From positions 4,138,009-4,202,008 of the forward strand of contig QXEO01000382.1 of NCBI GenBank assembly GCA_007115705.1: 64,000 nt of DNA, given 5' to 3'. Numbering within the stretch: the first letter of the stretch is position 1; each line of letters opens with the position of its first letter. Shown here piece after piece: positions 1 through 12,138 of the stretch. This DNA is from Dactylis glomerata (Eukaryota; Streptophyta; Magnoliopsida; Poales; Poaceae). Below the pieces are notes generated by a model, which had not been told where the DNA came from, ran no database searches, and worked only from the letters and a program-made list of their open reading frames with translations. The translations under genes were made by a program, and so were the position numbers.

Positions 1-514
1 GAACTTTAAGGGGTGCTTCTGTAGCCACTACGCAATGATTAGTGTTGTTCAATAGGGGAGTAATTCAGAGTACCATAGTAAAGAGAAGTTGTTTATTTGT
101 TCAATCATGTTATATTGTTGGGAGTGTGTCCACTAGTGAATGTATGATCCCTAGGCCTTGTTTCCAAGCATTGCACACCGTTTACTTGTTGTTTTGTTAC
201 ATGTTTGCTCGCAGCGATTTTTATTCCAGATTGCATTTACTACTTATAATCATCTATACCACTTGTATTTCACTATCTCTTCGCCGAACTAGTGCACCTA
301 TACATTTGACAAGTGTATTGGGTGTGTTGGGGACACAAGAGACTTTCTGTATCATAATTACAGGGTTGCTTGAGAGGGATAGCTTTGACCTCTTCTTCCC
401 TGAGTTCGATAAACCTTGGGTGATCCACTTAAGGGAAACTTGCTGCTGTTCTACAAACCTCTGCACTTGGAGGCCCAACACTGTCTACAAGAACAGACGC
501 GTGCGTAGACATCA
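1..514 (+). repeat. 5' LTR (3' part) of a non-autonomous Gypsy-like element
   Basis: These 514 bases align without gaps to 5084-5597, the end of the 3' LTR. I count 12 substitutions (9 transitions, 3 transversions), 2.3%. The LTR ends in CA at 514, shortly before a primer-binding site. Its 5' portion lies outside the window. With a commonly used grass LTR clock this suggests insertion within roughly the last million years (inference). Confidence 0.93.
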
Positions 515-524
515 AGCTCTTTTC

Positions 525-542
525 TGGCGCCATTGCCGGGGA
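525..542 (+). other. primer-binding site (tRNA-Asp type)
   Basis: TGGCGCCATTGCCGGGGA begins ten bases after the LTR end and differs at one base from the complement of a plant tRNA-Asp 3' end. This fixes the orientation of the element as forward and the LTR boundary at 514. Confidence 0.85.
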
Positions 543-654
543 GGTAAGGTAAAAGGTACTCGCATCCTCCTGTGTGAGTGCTTGGAGTTATTTCCTTTAG
601 ATTCTGCAATTACATCTTTTTGTTTCTTGTTTTTATTTTCACTAGTTAGGCTTA

Positions 655-1467
655 ATGGAAAACAAAGAGTTCTGTAGTCTTTTTCCTGAGTTTAGATATG
701 AAGTGTTTGGAGAGAAAATTGAAAAACCTTTGGAGCTTAATTCGCATGCTAATAGTTTTGTTAGTATGAATGCTTTGAACACTGTTTTAGAAAAATCTAA
801 GCTTGGGGAAGCTGGTTTTGTTAAGCATGATATTTTTAGTTCCCCAGCTTTAGTGGAGAAAATTTGCTCTGATGATATTTTATCTCCCATATGTGATGTT
901 CCTTCTTATGATGATATGTTTGATGAGTATGCTTTGCGAAATAGCTGTTCTCTAGCTTGTGATGGTTATGATGATGAGTATAATATTTTTAGTTCACCTA
1001 CTTTTGAGGAGAAAATTAGTTATGATTACAATATGCCTCCTATTTATGATGATTATGGTGATGAGAATAATTATTCTGTGGAATCTGCTCCTACTACTAT
1101 TGTTCCTGTGGTGAGTATTAATTCTTTTATGCATGTGGCTTATGATAAGGATGCTTTATGTGATAGTTATATTGTTAGTTCTATTCATGATGCTACTGAA
1201 AGTTATTATGAGAGAGGGAAACATGGTTTGATGGATCTCAACAATATTAAGTTTCCCCTCTTTATGTTGCAAATCTTGAAGTGGCACTTATTTTATCTAT
1301 CCATGCTTGCTACTATGTGCCTCGTTGATTTATTTTCTTACAAGATTCCTATGCATAGGAAGTGGTTCAGATATAAATGTCTTTCATATCTACTTTTTGA
1401 TGCTCTCTATTGCTTTAAGTTCCTATATGGCGCCTTTGCCTCAAGCTCTTATATGGCGCCCACATGA
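655..1467 (+). CDS. small acidic ORF of non-autonomous retrotransposon, unknown function
   Basis: An intact 270-residue frame starts 113 bases after the primer-binding site, where gag would normally begin. The protein is rich in Asp, Glu, Tyr and Ser, with runs such as YDDYGD and repeated blocks of the form IFSSP-x(3)-EKI (about residues 62-70 and 106-114). A C-terminal stretch (residues 200-265) is hydrophobic and aromatic, with possible membrane segments. There is no zinc knuckle, protease or polymerase motif. It is the only long sense frame in the internal region and lies in the gag position, so it may be a reduced or unrelated packaging protein, or decayed coding sequence that happens to be open. 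I do not recognise a family. Confidence 0.5.
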   Translation: MENKEFCSLFPEFRYEVFGEKIEKPLELNSHANSFVSMNALNTVLEKSKLGEAGFVKHDIFSSPALVEKICSDDILSPICDVPSYDDMFDEYALRNSCSLACDGYDDEYNIFSSPTFEEKISYDYNMPPIYDDYGDENNYSVESAPTTIVPVVSINSFMHVAYDKDALCDSYIVSSIHDATESYYERGKHGLMDLNNIKFPLFMLQILKWHLFYLSMLATMCLVDLFSYKIPMHRKWFRYKCLSYLLFDALYCFKFLYGAFASSSYMAPT

Positions 1468-4036
1468 GCATCTTTGCAAATTACTGCATCTAGCTCAAAG
1501 GCGTTAAAGAAAAGCACTTTTGGGAGATAACCCAATGTTTTCTTTTCAGTACTTTTTCTTTTATTTGAGTCTTGGAAGTCATTACTACTGTAACGACCTC
1601 TCCTTATCCTTTTTATTTCGTTGTTGTGCCAAGAGAAGCCTCTAATTTGAGTGAGGTAAGATTTGGGGATGTTGCTGTCCTGAAACTGTTTTCGGTGCTG
1701 CACCGTAAAAATTCGTATAAATTCTCTGTATATCTTTTGGACCAGCGATTTCTTGTGCATATGCCCCAGGTTATATCCAAACTTTCGTTAGTTTAACACT
1801 TTTTGATTTGAGCAACACAAAACCCCTCAAAAATTCGACCTTTGTCAGCTGTTCAGTTTTGACAGATTTCTGCCAATTTTTGTGTTTGCCGCTTTATCGC
1901 TTTCTTTTGAGTTCTTTTGATCATGGAACTTTTGGAGAAGTTGCTACAGTAGTATTTGCTATATATGTGGTGGTTTTGAGTTGAAACCGGAAGCAAAAAG
2001 GGTTGATTATATGCTATGCTTACACTAATGTTGCTAATAGATTTGTGTTTAGTTTTGTATGAAGGAAGTTTTCAAGTGTAGGGATTGGAGAATGATGAGA
2101 TGAGTTGAAGAATGGACAAAAGCTCAAGCTTGGGGATGCCCATGCATCACCCCAAGAAATATCCAAGAAGTACAAGCGTCAAAGCTTGGGGATGTCCCCG
2201 AGGCACCCCTTCTTCATCGGCAAAAATTAGGTCACCTTTCAAGACACTATATTTTTATTGCTTCATGCATTATGCGTTTTTCTTGGAGCATCAGTTGTTT
2301 TTAGTTTTCCGTTTTCTTTAGTTTTGTTTGCTGCAATAAATGGTTAGATTACATCATATTTCTTTTTGAGGAGATGAACTCGTTTTTCATTGCCAAGAAC
2401 GCTCTAGTTTTCACTCTTATCAAAAACCGAGTGTTCTTCTTTTTCTGCTACTGCTTTTGGTTTTCGTTTTTGCCTTGATATGTGTTCAGACCTTGTCATA
2501 TCTCTTCATCAAGGTGTATTTTTGCCTCTGATCTTTATTGGTTTTCATCAAAAGAGGTGTCTATAAAAATTTCAAATGGTGTTGGAAAAGAGAAAAAGCT
2601 TTGTGCAAAATAGTGGTACAAGAAGAAGCTTGTGTAGACTGCGGCTTAGGCTTTTTCATGTCATGCTTGATGTCTTTTTGATAGTATGCTTAGTGGTTTT
2701 GCTATAGCATGACTTGTCTCAAATAACTGAGATTGCTTAATGAGCCTTTAAAAAAAATCATGCGTTGTTTTTTATTGTATGGAAGCATTATTTTGGTTTT
2801 CTCCTTGATGCTTTATTTGGGTTGACTTGGCGCATGCTCACACATGTTAGACTCTTACAAAGTCGCCAATAGCCTCTATGATCATTTATTTTTTGACTTT
2901 TGATGCCATCTTATGCTTCTTTTAATGTCGCTTTGTTGCTTTGCATGATTATGGCCATTATTGCTCTCTTAGTTGGTCGCTCCCAGTCTTTTGCTAGCCC
3001 TCGCCTTGTATTGAGTATGAGCTCTACTCGTGCATCCAACTCCTAAAAACCAAAGTTTTCCATTGTGTCCACTATAAATTCCTATGCATGGTATTTGTAA
3101 GCCATTCCAAAGTAAATTTTCATGTGCTACCTTTCAAAAACCTTCAAAATACTTCTCATTTTGTGACACTGTTTTTAGCTCATGGGGACGTAGTGGTCGG
3201 ATTTGCTATCTTCCATATTGCTTATTCCAAAAAGAAAAAGAAAAGAGAAAAAAGAAAAGAAAAAAAGGCACTCCTCCATGGAATGTGAATGTTGGTGGGC
3301 ACCCAGAATCGGTTAGCCATGGTTTGTGAAAGGAAAAAAGGTGGGGAGGAGTGCCAAGCTTTATAAAAGAGCACAAAAGTGCCAATCTCTCTCTCAAAAA
3401 CTTGCTTCATTTTTGTATGGAAGATAGTAAGAACCCCATTGCCAGTCGTTGACAAAGACAACCACCTCTCAAAACCAATTTTTATCTCTCTGTTTTACAA
3501 ATGAAAAGCTCTAGCACATGTTTAATCACTGCTTCCCTCCGCGAAGGGCCTTTCTTTTACTTTTATGTTGAGTCACCACCTTCTATATTTATGCACCATT
3601 AAGAGAGCATAGTTGTCATTCTTAGTATAATGTGCATTGTCCCAAAGTTTTCATTGATTGATTCATATTGTTGGTTTCACTTGTTCTTAAATTATTTGTA
3701 TCTAGTCGCCCTCTTAAACTTGAAGGTGTCCTATGCATTTATGTTTTGCTCTCTTTGAAGGACAAGCTGAAAACCATTTGTATGTTTTTCCTTATGATTT
3801 GAACACACGTTTGACTTTCATTGTTTCATTTTCATGATCTTTTGTTTGTGTTCATTTTCATGTTATAACATGGTTGCTAAGTTTCTATTATCAAGATCAT
3901 GTCTTTCATGCCCATGTTTTAAGTTCTTTTGATCCCAGCGCACAACGCTTACAAAGATGATCAAGATTGTGTAGGTGCATGTCACCTCAAAAATTATTTC
4001 TTTTGTTATCACTTACCTACTCGAGGACGAGCAGGA

Positions 4037-4053
4037 GTTAAGCTTGGGGATGC
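4037..4053 (+). promoter_or_regulatory. polypurine tract
   Basis: Purine-rich stretch (AGTTAAGCTTGGGGATGC) abutting the 3' LTR start TGATACG at 4054; expected primer for plus-strand DNA synthesis. Confidence 0.75.
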
Positions 4054-5597
4054 TGATACGTCTCCAACGTATCTATAATTTTTGATGCTCCATGCTTGTT
4101 TTTACACCATTTGCCCAATGTTTTGTTACACTTCGTGGCACTTTTATGAATTTTCCGGAACTAACCTATTAACAAGTTGCCACAGTGCCAGTTCCCTGTT
4201 TTCTGCTGTTTTTGTGTTTCAGAAGTGATACACAGGAAATATTCTTGGAATTGGACGAAACAAGTTCCTGAAGTCTTATTTTTCCCGGAAGCTCCCAGAG
4301 ATCCGAAGAGGCAAAGGAGAGGGGCCACAGGCCGCCCTCACACTAGGCTCGCGCGGCCTGCCCCTGGCCCGCGCCGCCTAGGTGTGAGGAGCCCCTGGCT
4401 GCCCTCTGACGACGCCCCTTCGCCTATATAAAGCCTCGGGATGGAAAACCCTAAAGGAGTCGACGATTTTTCTAGAACAGTTCCGTAGCTCCGCCGCCGT
4501 CGAAGACAAATTTCGGGGGACAGAAGTCTCTGTTCCGGCACCCTGCCGGGATGGGGAAGTGCACCCGAAGCCATCTCCATCGGTCTCCATCGCCGTCTCC
4601 GCCGTCTCCATCGACCTCACCGCCATCTCCATCAACCTTGCTGTCTCCTATGATGAGGAGGGAGTAGTTCATCCCCGGGGCTGAGGGCTCTACCGGTAGC
4701 TATGTGGTTCACCTCTCTCTCCCATGATGTGATCTTTATGTGATCGTGAGCTTTGTATCATGTTGAACAAGTAGATGTTATTATTCAGATATTATGTGTA
4801 CTCTAGTGATGTTATTAAAGTAATCTATTCCTCCTGCCATGGTGTAACGGTGACAGTGCGTGCATCATGGTGGTACTTGGTCTAGGCTACGATTGTGATC
4901 TTTTATGGATTATGAGAATAATTATCGCTATGATAGTATTGAAGTGATCTATTCCTCCTTTCATGGTGTAATGTTGACAGTGTGTGCACCGTGTTAGTAC
5001 TTGGTCTAAGTTGCAATAATATCTATCTTGAATTGTGATTTGATTTGGATATCTCTATGAGTGGTGTTTGTCAAGTACTTGATGAACTTTAAGGGGTGCT
5101 TCTGTAGCCACTACGCAATGATTAGTGTTGTTCAATAGGGGAGTAATTCAGAGTACCATAGTAAATAGAAGTTGTTTATTTGTTCAATCATGTTATATTG
5201 TTGGGAGTGTGTCCACTAGTGAAAGTATGATCCCTAGGCCTTGTTTCCAAGCATTGCACACTGTTTACTTGCTGTTTTGTTACATGTTTGCTCACAGTGA
5301 TTTTTATTCCAGATTGCATTTACTATTTATAATCATCTATACCACTTGTATTTCACTATCTCTTCGCCGAACTAGTGCACCTATACATTTGACAAGTATA
5401 TTGGGTGTGTTGGGGACACAAGAGACTTTCTGTATCGTAATTGCAGGGTTGCTTGAGAGGGATAGCTTTGACCTCTTCCTCCCTGAGTTCGATAAACCTT
5501 GGGTGATCCACTTAAGGGAAACTTGCTGCTGTTCTACAAACATCTGCACTTGGAGGCCCAACACTGTCTACAAGAACAGACGCGTGCGTAGACATCA
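4054..5597 (+). repeat. 3' LTR, complete (1544 bp)
   Basis: Begins TGATACGTCTCC and ends GTAGACATCA. Its last 514 bases match 1-514. A TATA-like CCTATATAAAG lies near 4431. Short open frames inside this LTR are chance frames shared by both copies. Confidence 0.93.
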
Positions 5598-6125
5598 CGC
5601 ATCATTTTCGAGGAATCGGCATTAGATCTCTTCATATCAACACCAATTGCTTAATCAATACTAGAGGAAGCGGGACAGTGGTCAGTATTTTATTTTGCCA
5701 TTTGCCAACCACAATTTCAGAAAGAAAAAAATCAGTCAACTACCTTAGTTGGAGCCCCTCTGCCGTAGACTAGACTGACTAGCGCCGCCTCCGGCCTGGC
5801 CGCCTCGAGCCCTGGATAGGCGGGATAGCCGCAGGCTCGCCGTGCAACCTCCGGCGCCTGCTGTCGCGAGTTGTTGATGCCCGGTCCGCCGCCGCCCGCC
5901 GCCGCTTGCTTGCCCGTCGCCCCTAGCCCTGCCCTGCCCCTCTCCCAACGCCGCCGGCCGCTGGACGCTGCAGCTCGCTGGCGGGGATTAGGGGTTCCAG
6001 GTTTCGATCGATCCGTGGACGCGATGCAGTCCAAAGCGTGAGGGGATTTTGTGTGAGGAAGAGAGCTTGGACTCGGATGCGATGCGAGTAAGAAGATGGT
6101 GGTGGTGGTGACTCGGTCCGGCTCA
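5598..6125 (-). other. GC-rich segment with possible first exon of a broken gene
   Basis: 5598-5743 has no recognisable content. 5744-6034, read on the reverse strand, gives an open frame of about 97 codons starting MDCIAS and ending at a good donor (AAG|GTAGTT). The product is low-complexity, rich in Ala, Arg and Gly, with no domain I recognise. The segment looks like the leader and first exon of a host gene or captured fragment; no downstream exon can follow because a retrotransposon lies at 5597. The array of 57-bp repeats begins 92 bases upstream of this start codon. Confidence 0.3.
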
Positions 6126-6809
6126 TTTCTGGGTCATGTTCAGCTGGAAGCTAATGTTACCCCAAATTTCCCTCTGCCGAGATTTCTGGGTCATATTCGT
6201 CTCCGAGCGAACTTTACCCCAAATTTCCCTCTCTGGAGATTTCTGGGTTATGTTCATCTTGAATCAAACGTTACCCTTAACTTCCCTCCGCCGAGATTTC
6301 TGGGTCATGTTCAGCTCCGAGCGAACGTTACCCCAAATTTCCCTCCGCCGAGATTTCTGGGTCATGTTGGTCTCCGAGCGAACGTTACCCCAAATTTCCC
6401 TCCGCCGAGATTTCTGGGTCATGTTCCGCTCCGAGCGAACGTTACCCCAAATTTCCCTCCGCCGAGATTTCTGGGTCATGTTCCGCTCCGAGCGAACATT
6501 ACCCCAAATTTCCCTCCCCCGAGATTTCTGGGTAACGTTCACCTGGAACAGAACATTACCCCAAATTTTCCTCCCCCGAGATTGCTGGGTAATGTTCACC
6601 TGGAAGCGAACGTTACCCCAAATTTCCCTCCCCCGAGATTTCTGGGTAACGTTCACCTGGAACCAAACGTTACCCCAAATTTCCCCCCGTCGAGATTTTT
6701 GGGTAATCTTCAGCTTGAATCGAACCTTACCCCAAATTTCCCTCCGCGGAGATTTCTGGGTAATGTTCACCTGGAAGCGAACGTTACCCCGAATTTTCCT
6801 CCGTGGAGA
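6126..6809. repeat. tandem array of twelve 57-bp repeats, each with an inverted repeat
   Basis: Twelve consecutive units of exactly 57 bp with no indels. A typical unit reads GATTTCTGGGTAACGTTC, then ACCTGGAAGC, then GAACGTTACCCC, then AAATTTCCCTCC. GGGTAACGTTC and GAACGTTACCC are reverse complements about ten bases apart, so each unit can fold into an 11-bp hairpin, perfect or with one or two mismatches. Because 57 is a multiple of three and the unit lacks stops, three frames stay open through the array; this does not imply coding. Units 4-7 resemble each other and units 8-12 resemble each other, indicating stepwise expansion. Confidence 0.93.
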
Positions 6810-7263
6810 TTCCAACTTACAAAAAGGATCATCGCATATAATTTGTAACATAAACAATTTAACCATATCACATCACATGCCCTGCAAAAACAAGTTAGAC
6901 GTTTCTAACTTGTCTTGCATATTTTACGTGGTTTGGGGCTTTCTAGGAAGAACCGTTCTTACCTACGAACATGAAACCATAACGGTGATAAAAATATTAT
7001 TAACAACTATTTGTAAAATAGATCATAACTATAGTGGGAGAAACGTACACCCGCAAAGCAACATATGCCGAAGCATCACAAGTGTGGGACAAGTCTCGTG
7101 AACGCGGTCACGTAAGGTTAATCTCGGGCAGCTTCAATCCCACTATGCCACTATGATCCAAAATACAAAAAAAATTGCAATAACATGATCATCAACGCCC
7201 ACATCCACATGTGTTCTAACCGTGCATACCAGCTACGCATAGAGATGGCTCTGATACCACTGA
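6810..7263 (-). mobile_element. 5' leader of truncated Copia element, with primer-binding site
   Basis: Reverse-strand sequence following the LTR at 7264-8946. TGGTATCAGAGC (7248-7259, reverse) matches the initiator tRNA-Met primer site typical of Copia elements. The leader runs about 450 bp and stops abruptly at the 57-bp array, so gag and pol are missing. Confidence 0.75.
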
Positions 7264-8946
7264 TGGGTTCGTAGCATAGAAAACAAAAATTTTCCTACGC
7301 AAGAACATATAAACTAGCCAAGATACTCTACGAGTTGGTAGCAACGGAGACTAACCCTCGATGACCGTAAGCGGGGATTACGTTCCCGCACAAACGTTGA
7401 CGATGGAGAGTCGATGAAGACGCACGTAGTCGACGTAGTTGTTCACTTGACGTAGTCGACGTAGTGGTTCACTTGATGATCACAAGATCATGTACACGGT
7501 GCCACAAGTGGCAGCGCCCCCGTACTCGGATACATGTACGGTTCGGTGACGACCTCCATGCCCCCGGTCCAGCGGGGCAGCGGAAGTAGGGATCCGCCGG
7601 AACTCCTCCTCCTCCACTTCTCCAAGTGTTGGTGGCTAACAATTTCGGCAGCGCTTCGCTTAAGCAACAGCCATGGTGTGAAGCAACAAGGTAGGGGATG
7701 TAAGCAACTAAGTGTAGGGAGAAGAGGAGCATGTCCAACATATATATAGGAGAGAGGGGGCAGCCATCCATGAGGGTGCGGCCAGCCCCTCCCCCTTTTC
7801 TCCTCTTCATGGTGGTGGCAACCCCCTCCTTCATGGAAAGGTAACCCCCCTCATCAAATGAGTAACCCCCATTTTAATTTTGCATGACATTCATGTTAAT
7901 TAAAATCCACACTTATTGAAATAATAAAACATTTTTATTTCTTTAATATTTGTTAATTCAATCAATTAACAAACATTAACATTTACCCCCTTGAGTCATT
8001 TCGATATACCGAAACAGTTTCAGTGCTTTTCTGAAACAACCCCTGTGATGTCCAATAATTCAGCCGGAGTTCTAAATCCACTCAAAACGCGTCAGCGAAC
8101 CTTAAGTGTGTCACCCTACGGTTCGTGAATAAAGTGGACATGATCAAGACTCCTCTCTAATCAATAATCAACAGCGGGATCTGGAAATCCATGATGACTC
8201 CCACTTACTCAACGATGAACTAGTGATCGTGTGAACCAATAACGAACATAGTTAATTCCTTTTGTCTCGCGATATTATTACTTATCCGAGATCCGATCAT
8301 TTGGTATCAACCATACCTAGTTCGATCTCGTTCCCGACAAGTCTCTTTACTTGTTACGTGATAATGCATTCCTGTGACCTAGTCACATGCTTGCAAGCAA
8401 TTCTAATGCAATATCACCGAGAAGGGCCCAGAGAATATCTTCCCGTCATCGGGTCGGACAAATTCCACTCTTGATCCATGAGCCTCAACTAATACTTTCA
8501 GAATACCCAAATCAACCTTTATAATCACCCTGTGACGGTGTGATGTTTGATATCATCAAAGCACTCTTCCGGTATCAGTGATTAACATGATCTCATGGTC
8601 TGAGGATTAGAACTATTTCGTATGAGTTTGATATAGCAATGAACTTGATGACTTGATCGTTTTGCTATTCATACTATGGGTGTGAGTGTTCATCACATCA
8701 TTCTTCTAATGATATGACCTTGTTATTAACAACATCCAATGTTCATGATCAGGAAACCTTGATCATCAGTTAATCAACGAGCTAGTATAAAAGAGAGGCT
8801 TTACTAGGAACCTTTTTAGTTTATTAATCACACAAGTATTAATGTTTCCGATTAATACAATTCTAGCATGAGAAATAAACATTTATCATAAACATGGAAT
8901 ATGATAATAACCACTTTATTATTGCCTCTCGGGCATATTCCCTTCA
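7264..8946 (-). repeat. Copia LTR (BARE/Angela-like), 1683 bp, reverse
   Basis: On the reverse strand the LTR starts TGAAGGGAATATGCCC, continues with a GAGAGGCAATAATAAA stretch like the familiar BARE/Angela LTR start, and ends in CA next to the primer site. A TATATATA core lies near 7740. It is inserted in the LTR at 8947-10930; CTCGG (8947-8951) is the candidate target duplication, whose partner is lost. Confidence 0.82.
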
Positions 8947-10930
8947 CTCGGGTAAAGAAATAACCGAGGCACGCGGAGACGATGATGTATCCCGAAGTTC
9001 ACACCCTTGCGGGTGCTAATCTCCGTTAGAGCGGTGTGGAGGCACAAGGCTACCCAAACGCCACAGAGGCTCACCGTAATCTCCTCGAGCCCTCCCACCA
9101 AGATGGAAGACCCGATCCACTATGGGACCCTTGAGGGCGGTCACCGAACCCGCACAAAGCTTGGGGCAACTCCACAACTTAATTGGAGGCTCCCAAATCC
9201 ACAAAGCCACTAAGATTGGGGCACACTCCACAACTCAATTGGAGGCTCCCAATAATCGCAACGGAGGCACCACAAAGCTTGGAAAGATCTCCACAACCTA
9301 ATTGGAGCTCCCCAAGAAATCCACTAAGCCGTCTAGGGTTCCAAGAACCCAAGAGGAAGTAATCTTCTTGCTTTCACTTCCATGAAATCTCCGAGGAGAA
9401 CTCAAACCGATGCAACCAATGCAATGGCAAGAACACAAGTGCTCAAGTCCTTCACACTGAAATCCTACCAAAGCAACTAATGCTATGGAGAGATATGAGA
9501 GGAAGAACAAAGGAGGAAATCACAAAGAACTCCAAGATCTAGATCCAAAGGTTTCCCTCACAAAGAGGAGAAAGTGATTGGTGGAAATGTAGATCTAGAT
9601 GTCCTCTCTCTTTTCCCTCAAAAAGATTCAAGAAGCATGGGAGGAATGGAGGAGGGAGGGCAAGCTACTCAAGGTCAACAATGGAGGAGAGAGAGAAGGA
9701 GTAGCCTCAGCCCAAGGAAGAAGAAGGGGGCCTTTTATAGGTCTCCCCACGAAAATAGCCGTTGCAGGCCACTTTCTCCAGAGTCTCCGGCCTTAGGAGG
9801 GCGGAGACTCCGGGCAGGGGCTAAAAAGCCTCCGCCCCCATCTCTGCGCTGAGCGACACCTCGAGTTTTCGAGGTCCGGAGACTTGGGCCGGAGTCTCCG
9901 GTCCCTAGGGGCCGGAGACTTTGGCCTGGAAAAGTACCCGGAGGTTCCGGGCCAAAACTCCGGACGAAAAATGGTGAAAACACATTTTGGGCCGGAGTCT
10001 CCGGCCCTACGAGGCTGGAGTCTCTGGCCCTGGAAAAGGCAGAAACAGCTAAAACCAAAACGACCATAACTTGAGCGTCCGGACTCCGTTTTTGATGATC
10101 TTGGGCTCGTTGGAATCACAACAACGAGCTCTACAAGTCTATGCATAGAAACATCATAGTCCAACCAAGGAGGGTAAAACCAAATGATGAAAGGTTTGAC
10201 CTCTCTACAAAGACAAACCGGTAAAACCTCCAAACATCAAAAACACAATAAGAGTTTCATGCGAAATCCGTTTTTGATGAGCTAGAGCTTGTCATGGAAC
10301 TAACCACAAGCTCTAAACATCATTTGGATAAAACCCAAATAAGAACCAAGAAAGATATGCCAAATATGCAAAGGTTTGAGCTCTCTCCGAACGATATGAT
10401 TAAGTTACTCACTCGAGAGCCCCTCTTGATAGTACGGCTACCGATCCTAAAACCCAGTCTCCCAAACACTATGAGACCGAAAAGAAAGAAACCCTATCAA
10501 GATCATACCTTTGCCTTGCGCAATCCACTTGACCTAGATAATGACGATCTTGATCTTCTCAACTTGCACCACCTTTCTTGAATGCGCTTGCTCGGTGAAG
10601 TCTTGCGGATTGCTCCCCCATACTCCACTTCTTCTTTTTCCACAATGGTGATGTCTTGAAGATTCACATGAGGGCATACTCAATCTTATTCTCCAAGACA
10701 CACTTGATATAGGCTCAACTCCCTTACGACCAATCTTCATATCACCCCTTGAATAACACCTTGGTCATCACATAATCTTCTTTATTCCTAACTCCATACA
10801 ACCTTGAAACCAACAAATGGTTCAAGCATTGTCTACGGACAAGTCCTATAAATATAACTCAATGCAACCATTAGTCCATAGGGATTGTCATTAATTACCA
10901 AAACCACACATGGGGGCACATGCACTTTCA
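8947..10930 (-). repeat. long LTR retrotransposon LTR, reverse, 3' end cut by Copia insertion
   Basis: On the reverse strand it begins TGAAAGTGCATGTGCCCCC at 10930, a start found on abundant Triticeae LTRs. It contains a GC-rich stretch with repeated GGAGACTCCGGCC-like motifs (about 9770-10030). No internal domain is present, so this is a solo or truncated LTR. Its far end is interrupted at 8946/8947 by the Copia LTR, and it separates the Copia fragment from element T1. No protein-coding gene is seen in it. Confidence 0.72.
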
Positions 10931-11025
10931 CCAACATACACACAAAGTGCAATGCTCTGAGGATAAAGAATTCTGACACAAAAAGTTAGAAAGCAACAAA
11001 CTCTCGCATTATATGCACACAAATA

Positions 11026-11960
11026 TTACATCAATGGTTGATCAGAATCGTCTACGCCCAAAGGATCTAAATAATGATGCTCGCGGAAAAACGCGGCATC
11101 CTCTTGAAGCAACCTAGCTATAAGTCTCCTAGCTGGTTGGAGGGTAGCATCCATATGAACTCGCAGCTGAGCTCCTCCCGAAGGCAAGCTTAGTGACATG
11201 GAAATAAAATTAAGCCTCGGGTGCCACTTGCGTGTCCAACCAAGTGCAAAATTGGCACCAGCCACTAAGTTAAGTTCTATCAGCCGATGAATGCGCTGAG
11301 TAGACCTAAAAGCAGCAAGCAGCTGCGGAAAACTTCCAGGAAGAGGATTACGAGGAAGCATAACGGAATGCATGGTAGTCAGAGATTTTCGACAACCATC
11401 AACCGCTTCCCCAATGTGTTGAGCACGATCTTGGAGAAGCACAATTGCACCACGGCGCCGGGGATCGGACCAAAAAGTTTCGACTCCACCCGATGATTTC
11501 TCAAGAGCCGCGATCCGTTCAGAAACACGGCGAGCTTCACTAACGAAGTCCAAGCAAGTACCTACAGTAATAAAAATCATGGGCCAGCAGCAGTGCAGCA
11601 AAAAAGCAAAAGAGGAAAGTGGCAGGAAAATATACATCGCAGCAACTCGCAAGCAGACTCAACAATACCAACAAGAAAGGAGTCGCACTCCTCCAAATGT
11701 ACAACTTTAGCTGTCAGACTCGACAACTTATCCTCAAGTATGGATATACGCTTCATAAAACCGCAAGATTTGCTGGCTTTATCCATAGCCATCTGCGCTT
11801 GGCGCTTCGACAAAGTCAAACGGCTCTCAAGATCTGCAATCCTTGAGGAATACTCAGCACATCGGCAAGAAGGACGAGGAGGCGACGAAGTTCCGGAGTC
11901 GAAAGCATCGGCAGAAGATGGAGCTTGACCACGACCAGATAATTCACCGACACGCATAGG
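11026..11960 (-). pseudogene. antisense gene beta of T1: two-exon coiled-coil protein
   Basis: Exon 11636-11960 encodes a Ser/Pro-rich start followed by a heptad-like coiled coil (about 65 residues with repeated Leu, Lys and Glu). It ends at a donor (GCGAT|GTATAT) and joins in frame to exon 11026-11561, giving a C-terminal region with LLQDRAQ, MHSVMLPRNP and IHRLIELNL motifs. The equivalent region of T3 (54409-55077) has VLQDRI, VHQAMFP and IYRFIREHL in the same order, so this is a conserved gene. A preceding acceptor at 11960/11961 means the true first exon lies upstream; a donor at 12369 (GAGAAG|GTGAGC) in gene alpha could supply it. The reading frames of both exons are open. I recognise no named family; function unknown. 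Confidence 0.55.
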
Positions 11961-12138
11961 CTGGAAGGCAAAAGAAAAAGAAGAAAGGAGCATCTCAGAA
12001 GCTAAAGCGAACACGACATCTCGCAAAAGAAGATATATTTACAAAAGCATGAGCCCTCTGACTGAAGTTCTCGGGCTACATGCGACTAAAGAGTTTGCTA
12101 CATCAGAATGAAACTAAAAATTACAAGGGAGGCCAAGT

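Larger units (their letters stand above)
515..4053 (+). mobile_element. internal region of non-autonomous LTR retrotransposon
   Basis: A 3.5-kb internal region between two LTRs. No reverse transcriptase, protease, RNase H or integrase motif is readable in any frame, so the element must borrow its machinery. It holds one 270-codon open frame just after the primer site, followed by about 2.5 kb of T-rich sequence without a convincing gene. The motif AAGCTTGGGGATG occurs three times (2126, 2182 and 4040), the last being the polypurine tract. Opening and closing sequences resemble abundant Triticeae Gypsy families; I do not assign a family name. Confidence 0.85.

Noticed and set aside
42..677. 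211-codon frame at the left edge
   Set aside because: It lies in the 5' LTR and crosses the LTR boundary and primer site; the same LTR stretch in the 3' copy diverges after the boundary. It is an LTR shadow frame.
6096..7101. Long frames through the 57-bp array that could be a repeat protein
   Set aside because: Three frames on two strands are open for the same arithmetic reason (57 is a multiple of three and the unit has no stops). No start context, splice site or conserved flank singles one out.
9735..10233. Reverse Pro/Arg-rich frames at 9.7-10.2 kb as genes
   Set aside because: They fall inside a long LTR with repeated GGAGACTCCGGCC motifs; the composition is explained by the repeats.
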